Positions 50,731 to 57,707 are shown, counted from the first letter of the stretch. The stretch: 64,000 nt of DNA from a virus (IMGVR_UViG_3300020183_000042:20736-84735), one strand, 5' to 3'. Notes: a model not told the origin generated them from the letters alone. Program-made: numbers and translations.

Positions 50731-50892
50731 AATAAAGATTTCCAAACTAATCTAGTCTCCTAATATTAGTCATAAACCCAGTAGTACCAACACCTTACGT
50801 TACATTGTATCGTCAAACCAGTGGACTTGCAAGCAACCTTTTTGAGATTCTTTGACTAAGTTTCGTAATCGTTACCTTAAAAAATTGTAACT
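50731..50892. other. Intergenic region
   Basis: About 160 bp between the tiny ORF and repeat A1; contains a TTGCAA-17-TACAAT promoter-like pair on the minus strand around 50800-50830. Nothing else seen. Confidence 0.4.
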
Positions 50893-50935
50893 TGACATTT
50901 TGGCAGGCGGCGCGCCCGGTCTGCCATTTTGGCAG
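50893..50935. repeat. 43-bp repeat A1
   Basis: TGACATTTTGGCAG, core GCGGCGCGCCCGGTC (AscI-type palindrome), TGCCATTTTGGCAG. Confidence 0.8.
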
Positions 50936-51013
50936 TCAACATATGTACGCAGAAAAGCCGCCGCAGGATTTCTCCCACGGCGGCTCTCACCGCGACACCC
51001 CACGAAAGGAAGG

Positions 51014-51958
51014 TCAAATAGCGTTGGCAAACTCTAGAGCACTCTCCAACGCCTTATTATTCTCATTAGCATTTTGACCGAACCACAAACTATCGAGACG
51101 ATTATCGGTGGTACGACCCTTACCATAGTTAAGATATTCATTGAAGCCATTATAAGCAGCCCACCAAGTACCAGCCACACCAACAGCACTCTGCTTCGGA
51201 CCCTCAATACGAGCCAGAATATCGTCCATAATATTACGGGTACGAGTCTTAATATCCTCGTCAGCACCCTTAATATTCAGCACAATCTTAACATACTTCT
51301 CAATATCCTTCTGGTTGAACTGCTTGGTAGCCAGGAAACGATACTGTTCCGCAGTAGCCTCAAATCCAGCGTTAATATTGTCCATAACATCACGCACCGT
51401 TTCCAGATTCTTCTGGCTGGAGCGGGTATGACGAATACGGATCAGTTTACTATCATTATGCTTGTGGGCATAAGACAGCGTATTAACACACACAACACGA
51501 ATCGGGGTATAACCCACGCGAATAGCAGTCGAGCCGTCGTGACTATTACTTAGCAGGATAAACTTGCTGACCTCATCACCGCGAACAATCTCGCTGTTAT
51601 CACGATTCAACTGAGCAAGTACCCAAACCTTCTGACCGCTATGAAGCGATCCGGCAGTATGAATAGCACACTCATTAGCATCCAGAAATGGCTGGAACCA
51701 ATCAAAAGCATCCTTATTCTGGAGCGGGGTATAACGCGGACCCACAACACCCAGGATGCTACCATCGGTCTTACGATAGGTTGCACGATGGTTAACGGGT
51801 GTACCGTCAACAGTCTGCAAATCCTTCAGTCCGACTTCCCAATCCAGACCAGCCTCGACAATAGCGTCGTTAATCGTGACGCCCTCATCAACCTTGTTCC
51901 CCAGACCGTGCCAGGGAGTCTCACCGACAAACATCATCTTCTCAACAGCAGCAGGCAT
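51014..51958 (-). CDS. DUF932 phage/plasmid-like protein
   Basis: 314 aa from MPAAVEKMMFVGETPWHGLG after AAGGAGTTGATT. ETPWHGLGNKVDEGV near the N-terminus and VWVLAQLNRDNS, YTPIRVVCVNTLSYAHK match the widely distributed DUF932/TIGR03299 family of phages and plasmids. Function unknown; often near DNA-metabolism genes. Noticeably higher GC than the genes to the left. CCGATA promoter upstream. Confidence 0.88.
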   Translation of the reverse strand: MPAAVEKMMFVGETPWHGLGNKVDEGVTINDAIVEAGLDWEVGLKDLQTVDGTPVNHRATYRKTDGSILGVVGPRYTPLQNKDAFDWFQPFLDANECAIHTAGSLHSGQKVWVLAQLNRDNSEIVRGDEVSKFILLSNSHDGSTAIRVGYTPIRVVCVNTLSYAHKHNDSKLIRIRHTRSSQKNLETVRDVMDNINAGFEATAEQYRFLATKQFNQKDIEKYVKIVLNIKGADEDIKTRTRNIMDDILARIEGPKQSAVGVAGTWWAAYNGFNEYLNYGKGRTTDNRLDSLWFGQNANENNKALESALEFANAI

Positions 51959-52001
51959 AATCAACTCCTTCGTGGTTAGTGTCACTCGCTTCGATGCACT
52001 G

Positions 52002-52029
52002 ATTCTACCATAGGTTATCGGCAAGTCAA
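52002..52029 (-). promoter_or_regulatory. Promoter of DUF932 gene
   Basis: TTGACT, 16 bp with GCCGATAA, TAGAAT. Confidence 0.82.
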
Positions 52030-52053
52030 CAGGGCGGCTTGAAAGTTTTTTTC

Positions 52054-52096
52054 TGCCATTTTGGCAGCCGGGCCGGCCGCTCTGCCATTATGGCAG
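52054..52096. repeat. 43-bp repeat A2
   Basis: Core CCGGGCCGGCCGCTC (contains GGCCGGCC). Overlaps the last codons of the phosphoribosyltransferase gene. Confidence 0.8.
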
Positions 52097-52594
52097 TTCG
52101 GTAACATTCAGGAGAGGAACTCCCAAATCACGTTGGCACAATTTAGAACCATCAATGTTAGAGCGATAAGCACACTCATCCGGCATATAGCAATAAACTC
52201 CAACACATTTTGCCATTGGGATTTCTTCTTTGATAAGATTTTTAATACGACGAACTGTTCTTCCACTACAGATGAGATCATCAATAATGATATAACGATA
52301 GGGAGATACTCCCTCAATTTTAAAAGAACTATAACATCGTTCATGTTTTCTAATCACAATAATATGCTTATCAAGTAATTCTGCGATTTGTGGAACCACC
52401 ATCAATCCGCTAGTACCACAGCACGCGATACTATCAAAATCATTGATTATTTTTCTAAGATTACAAACAGCACGAATAATAATCTTGTTTCGTGTTTTAT
52501 GATTCAGAATAAGAGAAGTATAGGAAGAACCCTGAATATATCTACCATCATTCATTTTACGATGAGCATCAATATCAGAATCAAGAATATTCAT
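52088..52594 (-). CDS. Phosphoribosyltransferase-like protein
   Basis: 168 aa. RYIIIDDLICSGRTVRRIKN is the PRPP-binding motif (acidic pair, small residues, SGRT) of type I PRTases; FDSIACCGTSGLMVVPQIAE is the upstream core. Could salvage a nucleobase or be a regulator. C-terminus overlaps repeat A2 by 9 bp. Confidence 0.85.
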   Translation of the reverse strand: MNILDSDIDAHRKMNDGRYIQGSSYTSLILNHKTRNKIIIRAVCNLRKIINDFDSIACCGTSGLMVVPQIAELLDKHIIVIRKHERCYSSFKIEGVSPYRYIIIDDLICSGRTVRRIKNLIKEEIPMAKCVGVYCYMPDECAYRSNIDGSKLCQRDLGVPLLNVTELP

Positions 52595-52597
52595 AAA

Positions 52598-52689
52598 AGC
52601 GGATGGTACGATTTGAACGTACTAAGAAAGGAAGATAAAGCGTATTATTGCTTATAAATAGAATACTTGTCCCACCAAGTTGCATCCGC
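52598..52689 (-). tRNA. Class-II-length tRNA-like gene, anticodon unclear
   Basis: Acceptor GCGGATG/CATCCGC, D arm ACTT-GGTGGGAC-AAGT and T arm GTACG-TTCAAAT-CGTAC are normal, giving 92 nt. The ~41 nt between D and T arms allow no clean 5-bp anticodon stem; an ATTTATA loop with UUA anticodon is the least bad. May be a tRNA with an unusual anticodon arm or a decayed gene. Confidence 0.6.
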
Positions 52690-52699
52690 CGAGAAAAGG

Positions 52700-52876
52700 T
52701 TATTCGTCCGAAAGTTCATCCATTATGTCGTGATAATAACAGTCAAATTCCCGTTCATTAGAATAGTAGTAATCATACTCATCATCAGAGTAAATATCCT
52801 CGTCATCGTCCTCATAGAGAGCATCACTGTCCTCTACAATACGATCATAATCATACTCATATTCATCATCAAACAT
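52700..52876 (-). CDS. Small acidic protein
   Basis: 58 aa, MFDDEYEYDYDRIVEDSDAL..., Asp/Glu/Tyr-rich. AAAGGAGAAAAGGCTT leader. Acidic proteins of this type can mimic DNA in phages, for example Ocr; that is inference. Confidence 0.6.
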   Translation of the reverse strand: MFDDEYEYDYDRIVEDSDALYEDDDEDIYSDDEYDYYYSNEREFDCYYHDIMDELSDE

Positions 52877-52897
52877 AAGCCTTTTCTCCTTTATCCT

Positions 52898-52926
52898 ATT
52901 CTACACCAAACGGGCCAAACTGTCAA
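52898..52926 (-). promoter_or_regulatory. Promoter of acidic-protein gene
   Basis: TTGACA, 17 bp, TAGAAT; abuts the tRNA-Lys 3' end. Confidence 0.78.
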
Positions 52927-52927
52927 G

Positions 52928-52998
52928 TAGGGGTGGAAGGTAATGCTCCTTCTTCAATAGATTAAAAGTCTATTGCATCACTTTAATGCTTCGCCCCC
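52928..52998 (-). tRNA. tRNA-Lys(UUU) with unusual elbow
   Basis: 71 nt: acceptor GGGGGCG/CACCCCT, D arm GCAT-TAAAGTG-ATGC, anticodon arm ATAGA-CTTTTAA-TCTAT (UUU), T arm GAAGG-AGCATTA-CCTTC. The D loop lacks G18G19 and the T loop lacks the T-Psi-C sequence, so the canonical elbow contacts are missing, as in some organellar tRNAs. Confidence 0.8.
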
Positions 52999-53011
52999 GC
53001 AGGGAGATCCA

Positions 53012-53039
53012 ACTATATCATAGGTTATCGGCTTGTCAA
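53012..53039 (-). promoter_or_regulatory. Promoter of tRNA-Lys
   Basis: TTGACA, 16 bp with AGCCGATAA, TATAGT. Confidence 0.78.
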
Positions 53040-53072
53040 TCCCGCTACTTCAAAGAAAATTTCTGTCATTTT

Positions 53073-53119
53073 GGCTGACTACAGCCACCCTAGCCAAATC
53101 TGTAGGATTAGGTAAAACG
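53073..53119 (-). repeat. Family B structured element, copy 4
   Basis: GGCTGACTACAGCC hairpin plus core AATC/GGATT. It begins at the 3' end of tRNA-Ser. A half-arm of repeat A (TGTCATTTTGGCT) adjoins it. Confidence 0.65.
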
Positions 53120-53204
53120 GAATCTGAGGGATTCGAACCCCCGGAGGATTTTAACCCTCGGCGGTTTAGTAAACCGCTGCCTTAAACCACTCGGCCAAGA
53201 TTCC
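53118..53204 (-). tRNA. tRNA-Ser(ACU)
   Basis: 87 nt, class II with a long variable arm (GAGGGTTAAAATCCTC). Acceptor GGAATCT/AGATTCC, anticodon arm GCGGT-TTACTAA-ACCGC. Anticodon ACU instead of the usual GCU; A34 would need editing or gives an altered decoding. Confidence 0.85.
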
Positions 53205-53207
53205 AAA

Positions 53208-53280
53208 CTGCCCAAGTAGGACTCGAACCTACAACCCAGCGGTTAACAGCCGCTTGCAACTACCATTGTGCTACTGAGCA
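53208..53280 (-). tRNA. tRNA-Asn(GUU)
   Basis: Acceptor TGCTCAG/TTGGGCA, anticodon arm AGCGG-CTGTTAA-CCGCT (GUU), T arm GTAGG-TTCGAGT-CCTAC. Begins with U1-A72. Confidence 0.9.
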
Positions 53281-53309
53281 ACACTCGTAACTCTAACGTC
53301 AGCCTCCGA

Positions 53310-53380
53310 TTCCGGGACTACGATTTGAACGTAGAATAAAGGGTCCAAAGCCCTCTGTGATACCGTTTCACCATCCCGGA
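53310..53380 (-). tRNA. tRNA-Gln(UUG)
   Basis: Acceptor TCCGGGA/TCCCGGA, anticodon loop CTTTGGA (UUG), T arm CTACG-TTCAAAT-CGTAG. Compact D arm GTG/CAC. Confidence 0.9.
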
Positions 53381-53452
53381 AGCCAGCAGAGGGAATCGAA
53401 CCCCCGACAGGTTGTTTACAAAACAACTACTCTACCACTGAGTTAGGCTGGC
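53381..53452 (-). tRNA. tRNA-Thr(UGU)
   Basis: Acceptor GCCAGCC/TGCTGGC (one mismatch), anticodon arm GTTGT-TTTGTAA-ACAAC (UGU). Directly adjacent to tRNA-Gln. Confidence 0.9.
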
Positions 53453-53462
53453 GAGACTACAT

Positions 53463-53491
53463 ATAATACTCATCACGCCAGTGCTTGTCAA
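53463..53491 (-). promoter_or_regulatory. Promoter of tRNA cluster
   Basis: TTGACA, 17 bp, TATTAT, about 11 bp before tRNA-Thr; probably transcribes Thr-Gln-Asn-Ser. Confidence 0.8.
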
Positions 53492-53826
53492 CGGCGGATC
53501 GGGTACGCAGTCGCTTGGGCCTGTTGTCCATAACTGTGTCCCGATACTCCTTGTGTCCCGTAGGGATTTCCCAACGCTTCTTGACCTTGATCTGGATATT
53601 CTCGTATTTTCGGCGGGAAGTCATACCATTGTCCGTTTTCGTGTTGATAAAAAACTTTTCTAAGGTTAGGATCGTAAGCCATCAGACAGTATTGTACAGG
53701 ATAGGTTGGTTTTGTCAATACGGGTTTTTGAGGCAAAGGGATTTTAATATCACCCTTTTGATAATCTTTCAATCCTGTATATGCTAATCCCAACAATGCT
53801 ACCAATACACCTATCCATTGTATCAT
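53488..53826 (-). CDS. Membrane-anchored hypothetical protein
   Basis: 112 aa from MIQWIGVLVALLGLAYTGLK after AGAGGATCGGG: one N-terminal helix, then a Pro/Gln/Tyr-rich low-complexity region. Possibly a spanin-like or anchoring protein; no evidence beyond the architecture. Confidence 0.6.
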   Translation of the reverse strand: MIQWIGVLVALLGLAYTGLKDYQKGDIKIPLPQKPVLTKPTYPVQYCLMAYDPNLRKVFYQHENGQWYDFPPKIREYPDQGQEALGNPYGTQGVSGHSYGQQAQATAYPIRR

Positions 53827-53899
53827 ACCCGATCCTCTTTGCAAGCGCCCTCTGGAAACCATACCATTTTATCGGCAAACCAGCAGCAAAAACTTTAAC

Positions 53900-53942
53900 T
53901 GCCATTTTGGCAGCTCGGCCGCGCCGCCTGCCGTTTTGGCAG
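53900..53942. repeat. 43-bp repeat A3
   Basis: Core CTCGGCCGCGCCGCC; second arm has CCGTTTTGG instead of CCATTTTGG. Confidence 0.8.
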
Positions 53943-53947
53943 AATAA

Positions 53948-54019
53948 TAGCCCCAGGAGGAATCGAACCTCCAATAACTGCTTAGAAGGCAGTTGTTATA
54001 TCCATTTAACTATGGGGCC
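53948..54019 (-). tRNA. tRNA-Arg(UCU)
   Basis: Acceptor GGCCCCA/TGGGGCT (G1-U72), anticodon arm ACTGC-CTTCTAA-GCAGT (UCU), T arm GGAGG-TTCGATT-CCTCC. Reads AGA/AGG. Confidence 0.92.
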
Positions 54020-54084
54020 ATAAAAGCCGATAGCCGCCAGTATCACTACCAGCGGTCTATCGGTATTATAGCATATTGTTATAC

Positions 54085-54333
54085 TCAGGCAACAGTCTCC
54101 GCTTCAACCTTGCTGTTGTGAGCATCACCAGCCTGCTTCGCGGTCACACCAGTGACCCTAGCACGCCACACCTTATAACCCTGCTCGCTAAACGCCTTGA
54201 CTTCGCCAGCCTTGACGTTAGCATGAACGTCACCCGGAAGTGCATCACTCAGGCAGGACGAAATCGAATCCACAACAGTATCACGATCCAGTTCATCGGC
54301 CACAACATCGACAATAAAAGAAAACTTCTTCAT
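54085..54333 (-). CDS. Hypothetical protein
   Basis: 82 aa from MKKFSFIVDVVADELDRDTV after GGAGGTTTGCT. beta-alpha-beta pattern with a Val/Ala-rich core; possibly a ferredoxin-like fold. Higher GC. No family recognised. Confidence 0.6.
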   Translation of the reverse strand: MKKFSFIVDVVADELDRDTVVDSISSCLSDALPGDVHANVKAGEVKAFSEQGYKVWRARVTGVTAKQAGDAHNSKVEAETVA

Positions 54334-54465
54334 AGCAAACCTCCAAGTTAGTGTTAGTTCCAAACCAGTAAACCAATCATATCACGAACCATATCATTTG
54401 TCAAGGGGCCAATCTGAACTTTTGTAGTGTTGAGATCAGTTGGCTTCTTGTCGTGTGATGCTATC

Positions 54466-54493
54466 ATTCTACCATAGGTATCGGCACTGTCAA
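54466..54493 (-). promoter_or_regulatory. Promoter with CCGATA box
   Basis: TTGACA, 16 bp with GCCGATACC, TAGAAT. Confidence 0.8.
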
Positions 54494-54518
54494 CCTCCCT
54501 ACATGAATATTTTTTGGG

Positions 54519-54560
54519 TGCCATTTTGGCAGCTCGGCCGCACCGCCTGCCGTTTTGGCA
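54519..54560. repeat. 43-bp-type repeat A4
   Basis: Core CTCGGCCGCACCGCC; second arm TGCCGTTTTGGCA without the terminal G. Confidence 0.75.
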
Positions 54561-54572
54561 TTTGGCTTTATG

Positions 54573-54653
54573 CTAGGCGTTCAGTACACAACATTCACAA
54601 CCACAAGCGGCCAAGCTCACCATCTCACGAATCGTCATGCCAACATTGATCAT
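54573..54653 (-). CDS. Tiny Cys-rich peptide
   Basis: 26 aa, MINVGMTIREMVSLAACGCE... CCVLNA: four Cys in a short span. ATGA-coupled to the 54650 gene. Confidence 0.5.
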   Translation of the reverse strand: MINVGMTIREMVSLAACGCECCVLNA

Positions 54654-55057
54654 GTTCTTTCCTCCAAAACGTAAACTTGTTTGCCTTGTGTAATCAGAGA
54701 GTCATATTGTGAATCGTCCCATGCGAACTCTCCACAATCACTTTCTCGTCGCCAGTAAACATCGCGGATTGGATTGTAATACAACTTCTCTAGATTGTCA
54801 ACACCAATCTCATTATTTATGATAACCGTATCACACTTTACCCAACCAGCCACATCCTTCACACCAGCCTCATGAACTTTCTTAGCCTTATTCACTTTAT
54901 TTACCAGTTTGCAACTCAACATCTCTAACTGATAAAGAGCCGGATCATAATAAAACTCTTGCAGTTTCTTTCTACCACACATGGCCTTGACTTGCCAGTG
55001 CATATAGTTTGGCCCACGAGCCAGATGAAATCGTACTTCGTAGTGTGTTCGTGTCAT
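54650..55057 (-). CDS. Hypothetical protein
   Basis: 135 aa, MTRTHYEVRFHLARGPNYMH..., His/Trp/Tyr-rich with Lys (KVNKAKKVHEAGVKDVAGWV). ATG sits 6 nt after the -10, so the mRNA is probably leaderless. Family not recognised. Confidence 0.65.
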   Translation of the reverse strand: MTRTHYEVRFHLARGPNYMHWQVKAMCGRKKLQEFYYDPALYQLEMLSCKLVNKVNKAKKVHEAGVKDVAGWVKCDTVIINNEIGVDNLEKLYYNPIRDVYWRRESDCGEFAWDDSQYDSLITQGKQVYVLEERT

Positions 55058-55063
55058 GCGACT

Positions 55064-55092
55064 AGTATACCTTATTGGTTATTGGTTGTCAA
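55064..55092 (-). promoter_or_regulatory. Leaderless promoter of 54650 gene
   Basis: TTGACA, 17 bp, TATACT, 6 nt before the ATG at 55057. Confidence 0.8.
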
Positions 55093-55106
55093 GACTATAC
55101 ACTTTC

Positions 55107-55150
55107 GCTGACTATCGCCAAGACCGCAAATCCGTAGGATTAGGAAAAAC
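55107..55150 (-). repeat. Family B structured element, copy 5
   Basis: CGCTGACTATCGCC, core AATCC-GTA-GGATT; begins at the 3' base of the sRNA outer stem. Confidence 0.65.
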
Positions 55151-55229
55151 AATGTCGGCTTCCGCCATACTCGACCAGCATTTCAGATAGCCTCTTTTGA
55201 TATCATTGTGGCTATCTCCGTACATTGTT
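55148..55229 (-). ncRNA. Predicted small RNA with three-way junction
   Basis: 82 nt from a precise start 7 nt after TATACT. Outer stem AACAATGT/ACATTGTT, inner stem AGATAGCC/GGCTATCT and a third hairpin GTCG...GGC-GGAA-GCC-GAC with a GGAA tetraloop. U-rich tail (TTGTTTTT) then element B5. No AUG-led ORF of useful length. Function unknown. Confidence 0.7.
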
Positions 55230-55236
55230 CGTTCTA

Positions 55237-55264
55237 AGTATACCCTATAGATCGGCATTATCAA
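55237..55264 (-). promoter_or_regulatory. Promoter of small RNA
   Basis: TTGATA, 16 bp with GCCGATC, TATACT; start predicted at 55230. Confidence 0.78.
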
Positions 55265-55277
55265 TAGGATTCTTTAG

Positions 55278-55320
55278 TGCCATTTTGGCAGATCGGCCGC
55301 GGCTCCTGCCGTTTTGGCAG
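55278..55320. repeat. 43-bp repeat A5
   Basis: Core ATCGGCCGCGGCTCC (contains CCGCGG). Confidence 0.8.
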
Positions 55321-55336
55321 GAGTTATTCTATTCCA

Positions 55337-55585
55337 TTATTTTCCCCTCCCAATAATCAAACACGGAGTACCAACCTTCTCATCCGTAAACTTCACACAC
55401 GCATGAGGCCCATAATACCAAGCATTATTCTGTGAGAAATCGAATACAATCTCTTCGATCTTCAACCCCACATCATTATACCCACCCTCATACAGACCCG
55501 ATGGCCAAGAAATCCCACCAAGAGTAAGAACCCGCATATCGCCCGGATAGTTCTTCAACTGCTCAATAAGTTCAGAAACGGTCAT
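55337..55585 (-). CDS. Hypothetical protein
   Basis: 82 aa from MTVSELIEQLKNYPGDMRVL; SELIEQLKNYPGDMRV is the pattern of a common small phage/plasmid protein family of unknown role (often ~90 aa). Ends LIIGRGK. Immediately followed by repeat A5. Confidence 0.7.
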   Translation of the reverse strand: MTVSELIEQLKNYPGDMRVLTLGGISWPSGLYEGGYNDVGLKIEEIVFDFSQNNAWYYGPHACVKFTDEKVGTPCLIIGRGK

Positions 55586-55625
55586 TTTACAGTCTCTTTC
55601 TGCTGTTTCTGCCACTCTAATACCA

Positions 55626-55760
55626 TTACCGATACTTGAGACGTATCATAACATCGCGAGCAGACCAGAGAATATCCCAAAATCGCTCATCACGATACAT
55701 CTTCCAATCTTCCTCAGTAATCATACCTTTCATGTACCATCTAAACATCTTCTCGTACAT
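55626..55760 (-). CDS. Small helical protein
   Basis: 44 aa, MYEKMFRWYMKGMITEEDWK..., Trp/Arg-rich amphipathic helix. AGAAAGGAAAAACA leader. Downstream of the structured leader below. Confidence 0.6.
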   Translation of the reverse strand: MYEKMFRWYMKGMITEEDWKMYRDERFWDILWSARDVMIRLKYR

Positions 55761-55794
55761 TGTTTTTCCTTTCTATATACTTGTGTTGATCGTG

Positions 55795-55975
55795 GTGGGG
55801 ACGCTATCCCCCATAGACTAGTATCGGTTCCCAGAGCATAACCGGCTCATTCGTCCCCGATAGGTTATCTAATCTAGTCCCGAGCCATGGACCCACGAAA
55901 GTTTTTGTGATGGTTGTCTCTCTACCCTAAAGGCGAGGGTTGGTTTTACCCGACAACTAGGTTGTGGCCTCCACT
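55795..55975 (-). ncRNA. Highly structured leader or ncRNA, unidentified
   Basis: GGGGACG/CGTCCCC (7 bp, perfect), GAGC-GCTC, GTTGTC/GACAAC enclosing ACCCT/AGGGT. 3' part reads CCCACCA. It lies between the promoter at 56010 and the 44-aa ORF: either a long 5' leader (riboswitch-like) or an independent RNA. I do not recognise a known class. Confidence 0.55.
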
Positions 55976-56009
55976 TTGCCAGCACCACTTTGTTTTGTCT
56001 TACTCAATC

Positions 56010-56037
56010 ATTCTACACTCTAGTATCGGCTTGTCAA
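56010..56037 (-). promoter_or_regulatory. Promoter of structured leader
   Basis: TTGACA, 16 bp with AGCCGATAC, TAGAAT. Confidence 0.82.
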
Positions 56038-56062
56038 CAGCAAGAATCCAAGAAAAATGTTG

Positions 56063-56105
56063 TGCCATTTTGGCAGTTGTCGCGGCCCATCTGCCGTTTT
56101 GGCAG
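56063..56105. repeat. 43-bp repeat A6
   Basis: Core TTGTCGCGGCCCATC. Confidence 0.8.
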
Positions 56106-56118
56106 CGTGGGTTTTGTT

Positions 56119-56583
56119 TTATGTTTCTACTTCATCAGTAAAAAACTCGTCAAGGTTGTAATCTTCCCACACTCTAACAGGAATCACACCCTTATCATTT
56201 CCATATTCCGTACACAGATCATCACCATCATGCCAAATACCACAATAGCCGATTCCAGGCTCAAAATAACTAGCATCAACCATAAACCCCAACCTATCCA
56301 ACTCCTCATACAATCCAATGGGAGGACTCCAAGCACTATCAAAACTCATGGTAGCCTCATTATCCACAATCGTAGGATGTAGTCCGTGAACTTCACCATT
56401 ATCACTACCAATATCCCACTTGGTTCCCCAGTTTTTGATATTCCAGTTGTACCAATCTTCACCCTCTGGCATCGGCAAATAATGTTCACAAGCCTTACCC
56501 TCCTTGAAGGCATGAACAAACTCCATAACCTTAGACCGATCCTCATGGCTAATCTTCAACTTGTTCAAGCACCAGTTAGGCAT
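56119..56583 (-). CDS. Api92-like / YubB ferredoxin-like protein
   Basis: 154 aa. MPNWCLNKLKISHEDRSKVM start and NWGTKWDIGSDN with a C-terminal FEPGIGYCGIWHDGDD: the MPNWC-N-L and WGTKWD signature of the ferredoxin-like Api92 family in phages. Role unknown, sometimes linked to RNA or metal binding. Confidence 0.85.
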   Translation of the reverse strand: MPNWCLNKLKISHEDRSKVMEFVHAFKEGKACEHYLPMPEGEDWYNWNIKNWGTKWDIGSDNGEVHGLHPTIVDNEATMSFDSAWSPPIGLYEELDRLGFMVDASYFEPGIGYCGIWHDGDDLCTEYGNDKGVIPVRVWEDYNLDEFFTDEVET

Positions 56584-56602
56584 AACTTTCTCCTTTGGTT
56601 CG

Positions 56603-56631
56603 ATTCTACACTAGTCGTTATCGGTTGTCAA
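56603..56631 (-). promoter_or_regulatory. Promoter of Api92-like gene
   Basis: TTGACA, 17 bp with CCGATAAC, TAGAAT; 19 bp before the ATG. Confidence 0.8.
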
Positions 56632-56960
56632 GCGGCCAAAACTTTACCAAACATCTTTTTTCCCACACGCAAATCTCTGTGGCTATATTTAGAACCAACA
56701 TATTTAGCAACAGTTCTAGTATCCATAACCCTAGCGGTCAAACCCTCTGGGCTAACAAACACCATAACCAGTTTGTGAAAGTTATTGGGGCAAATATGCT
56801 GAAACTTATAAGTATACTTGATTGTTCCACCAACAATGGTCATTCTGGCCAGACTAGACTTGACCTCTACCTTGCGACCATTCACAAGCATATCAAAAGA
56901 GTGACTACCACCAATATAAGAAACAGTGTGACCAGCATCCTTATAATAATCCCTAATCAT
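56628..56960 (-). CDS. PD-(D/E)XK nuclease-like protein
   Basis: 110 aa. GGSHSFDMLVNGRKVEVKSS places Asp, Glu and Lys as D-x(n)-E-x-K, typical of restriction-endonuclease-like folds. Start may lie slightly upstream (ATT preceded by AAGGGG) but is taken at 56960. Could be a restriction-like or Holliday-junction nuclease. Confidence 0.65.
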   Translation of the reverse strand: MIRDYYKDAGHTVSYIGGSHSFDMLVNGRKVEVKSSLARMTIVGGTIKYTYKFQHICPNNFHKLVMVFVSPEGLTARVMDTRTVAKYVGSKYSHRDLRVGKKMFGKVLAA

Positions 56961-56980
56961 ACGTTCAATCGCACCACCCC

Positions 56981-57103
56981 TTACTGACTACTCATCCTAG
57001 ACAGTCTATAGGCCAACATATTCTTTTTCGGGCAAAAAATACTTTTCTTGTGGAATCCACGAACTTCGCACAAAACCTTATTCAAATGAGTTGTAGTAAA
57101 CAT
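56981..57103 (-). CDS. Small basic protein
   Basis: 40 aa, MFTTTHLNKVLCEVRGFHKK..., basic with two Cys (LCEV, FCPK). GGAGATCACT leader. No family. Confidence 0.6.
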   Translation of the reverse strand: MFTTTHLNKVLCEVRGFHKKSIFCPKKNMLAYRLSRMSSQ

Positions 57104-57122
57104 AGTGATCTCCTTTGGGCGT

Positions 57123-57150
57123 ATTCTAATACTAAATATCGTCTTGTCAA
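57123..57150 (-). promoter_or_regulatory. Promoter
   Basis: TTGACA, 16 bp with GACGATATT, TAGAAT; 20 bp before the 57103 ATG. Confidence 0.8.
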
Positions 57151-57165
57151 CAGATAAAACTTTAT

Positions 57166-57208
57166 TGCCATTTTGGCAGTCGGGGCGCCCGGTCTGCCGT
57201 TTTGGCAG
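57166..57208. repeat. 43-bp repeat A7
   Basis: Core TCGGGGCGCCCGGTC; abuts the stop codon of the 57209 gene. Confidence 0.8.
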
Positions 57209-57448
57209 TTATTCATCCTCTTCGAATAGTTCGGGCTGTGATGCCAAGATAACATCCTCTGTGCGAATAACAGTAGTAGTAGGTGTAGCAGTTAGATAAT
57301 CTCTCATACCACATTCATCAACATAAAAATATTCATCGATAACATCATTCTTATTACAACCCATAAGAGTTCTAACAGCCGCCTCCAAAGGATCGCAGCA
57401 ACTAGTAATAAGTTCAGCAGTATTACTCTTTACATAAAACTTAGGCAT
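57209..57448 (-). CDS. Hypothetical protein
   Basis: 79 aa from MPKFYVKSNTAELITSCCDP after GGGAGTTGATC. EYFYVDECG and PTTTVIRTEDVILASQPEL: similar to a small phage family with FYVxSG...I. CxxC-like CC. Function unknown. Confidence 0.65.
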   Translation of the reverse strand: MPKFYVKSNTAELITSCCDPLEAAVRTLMGCNKNDVIDEYFYVDECGMRDYLTATPTTTVIRTEDVILASQPELFEEDE

Positions 57449-57450
57449 GA

Positions 57451-57696
57451 TCAACTCCCTAGACTAATCAAAACAAAACCATCATCATTATAACACTCGT
57501 CATAATCTAATGTGTCATTGACAATCTCGGCATCATAAAGAATAGTATCTAAATCTCGATTGGTCATAAGAGTATCATAGTTAGTACCAAAACTGATATC
57601 ACTATCACAAACTGCCTGAATAACCCTATCGTAGTCTAAATCGTTATGCTTACACACGTCTTTGAGCATCAAATAAGTATAACTATAACTTCTCAT
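57451..57696 (-). CDS. Hypothetical protein
   Basis: 81 aa from MRSYSYTYLMLKDVCKHNDL; acidic second half (DYDECYNDDGF). No family recognised. Coupled to the next gene. Confidence 0.6.
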   Translation of the reverse strand: MRSYSYTYLMLKDVCKHNDLDYDRVIQAVCDSDISFGTNYDTLMTNRDLDTILYDAEIVNDTLDYDECYNDDGFVLISLGS

Positions 57697-57707
57697 TATT
57701 TTGTCTT

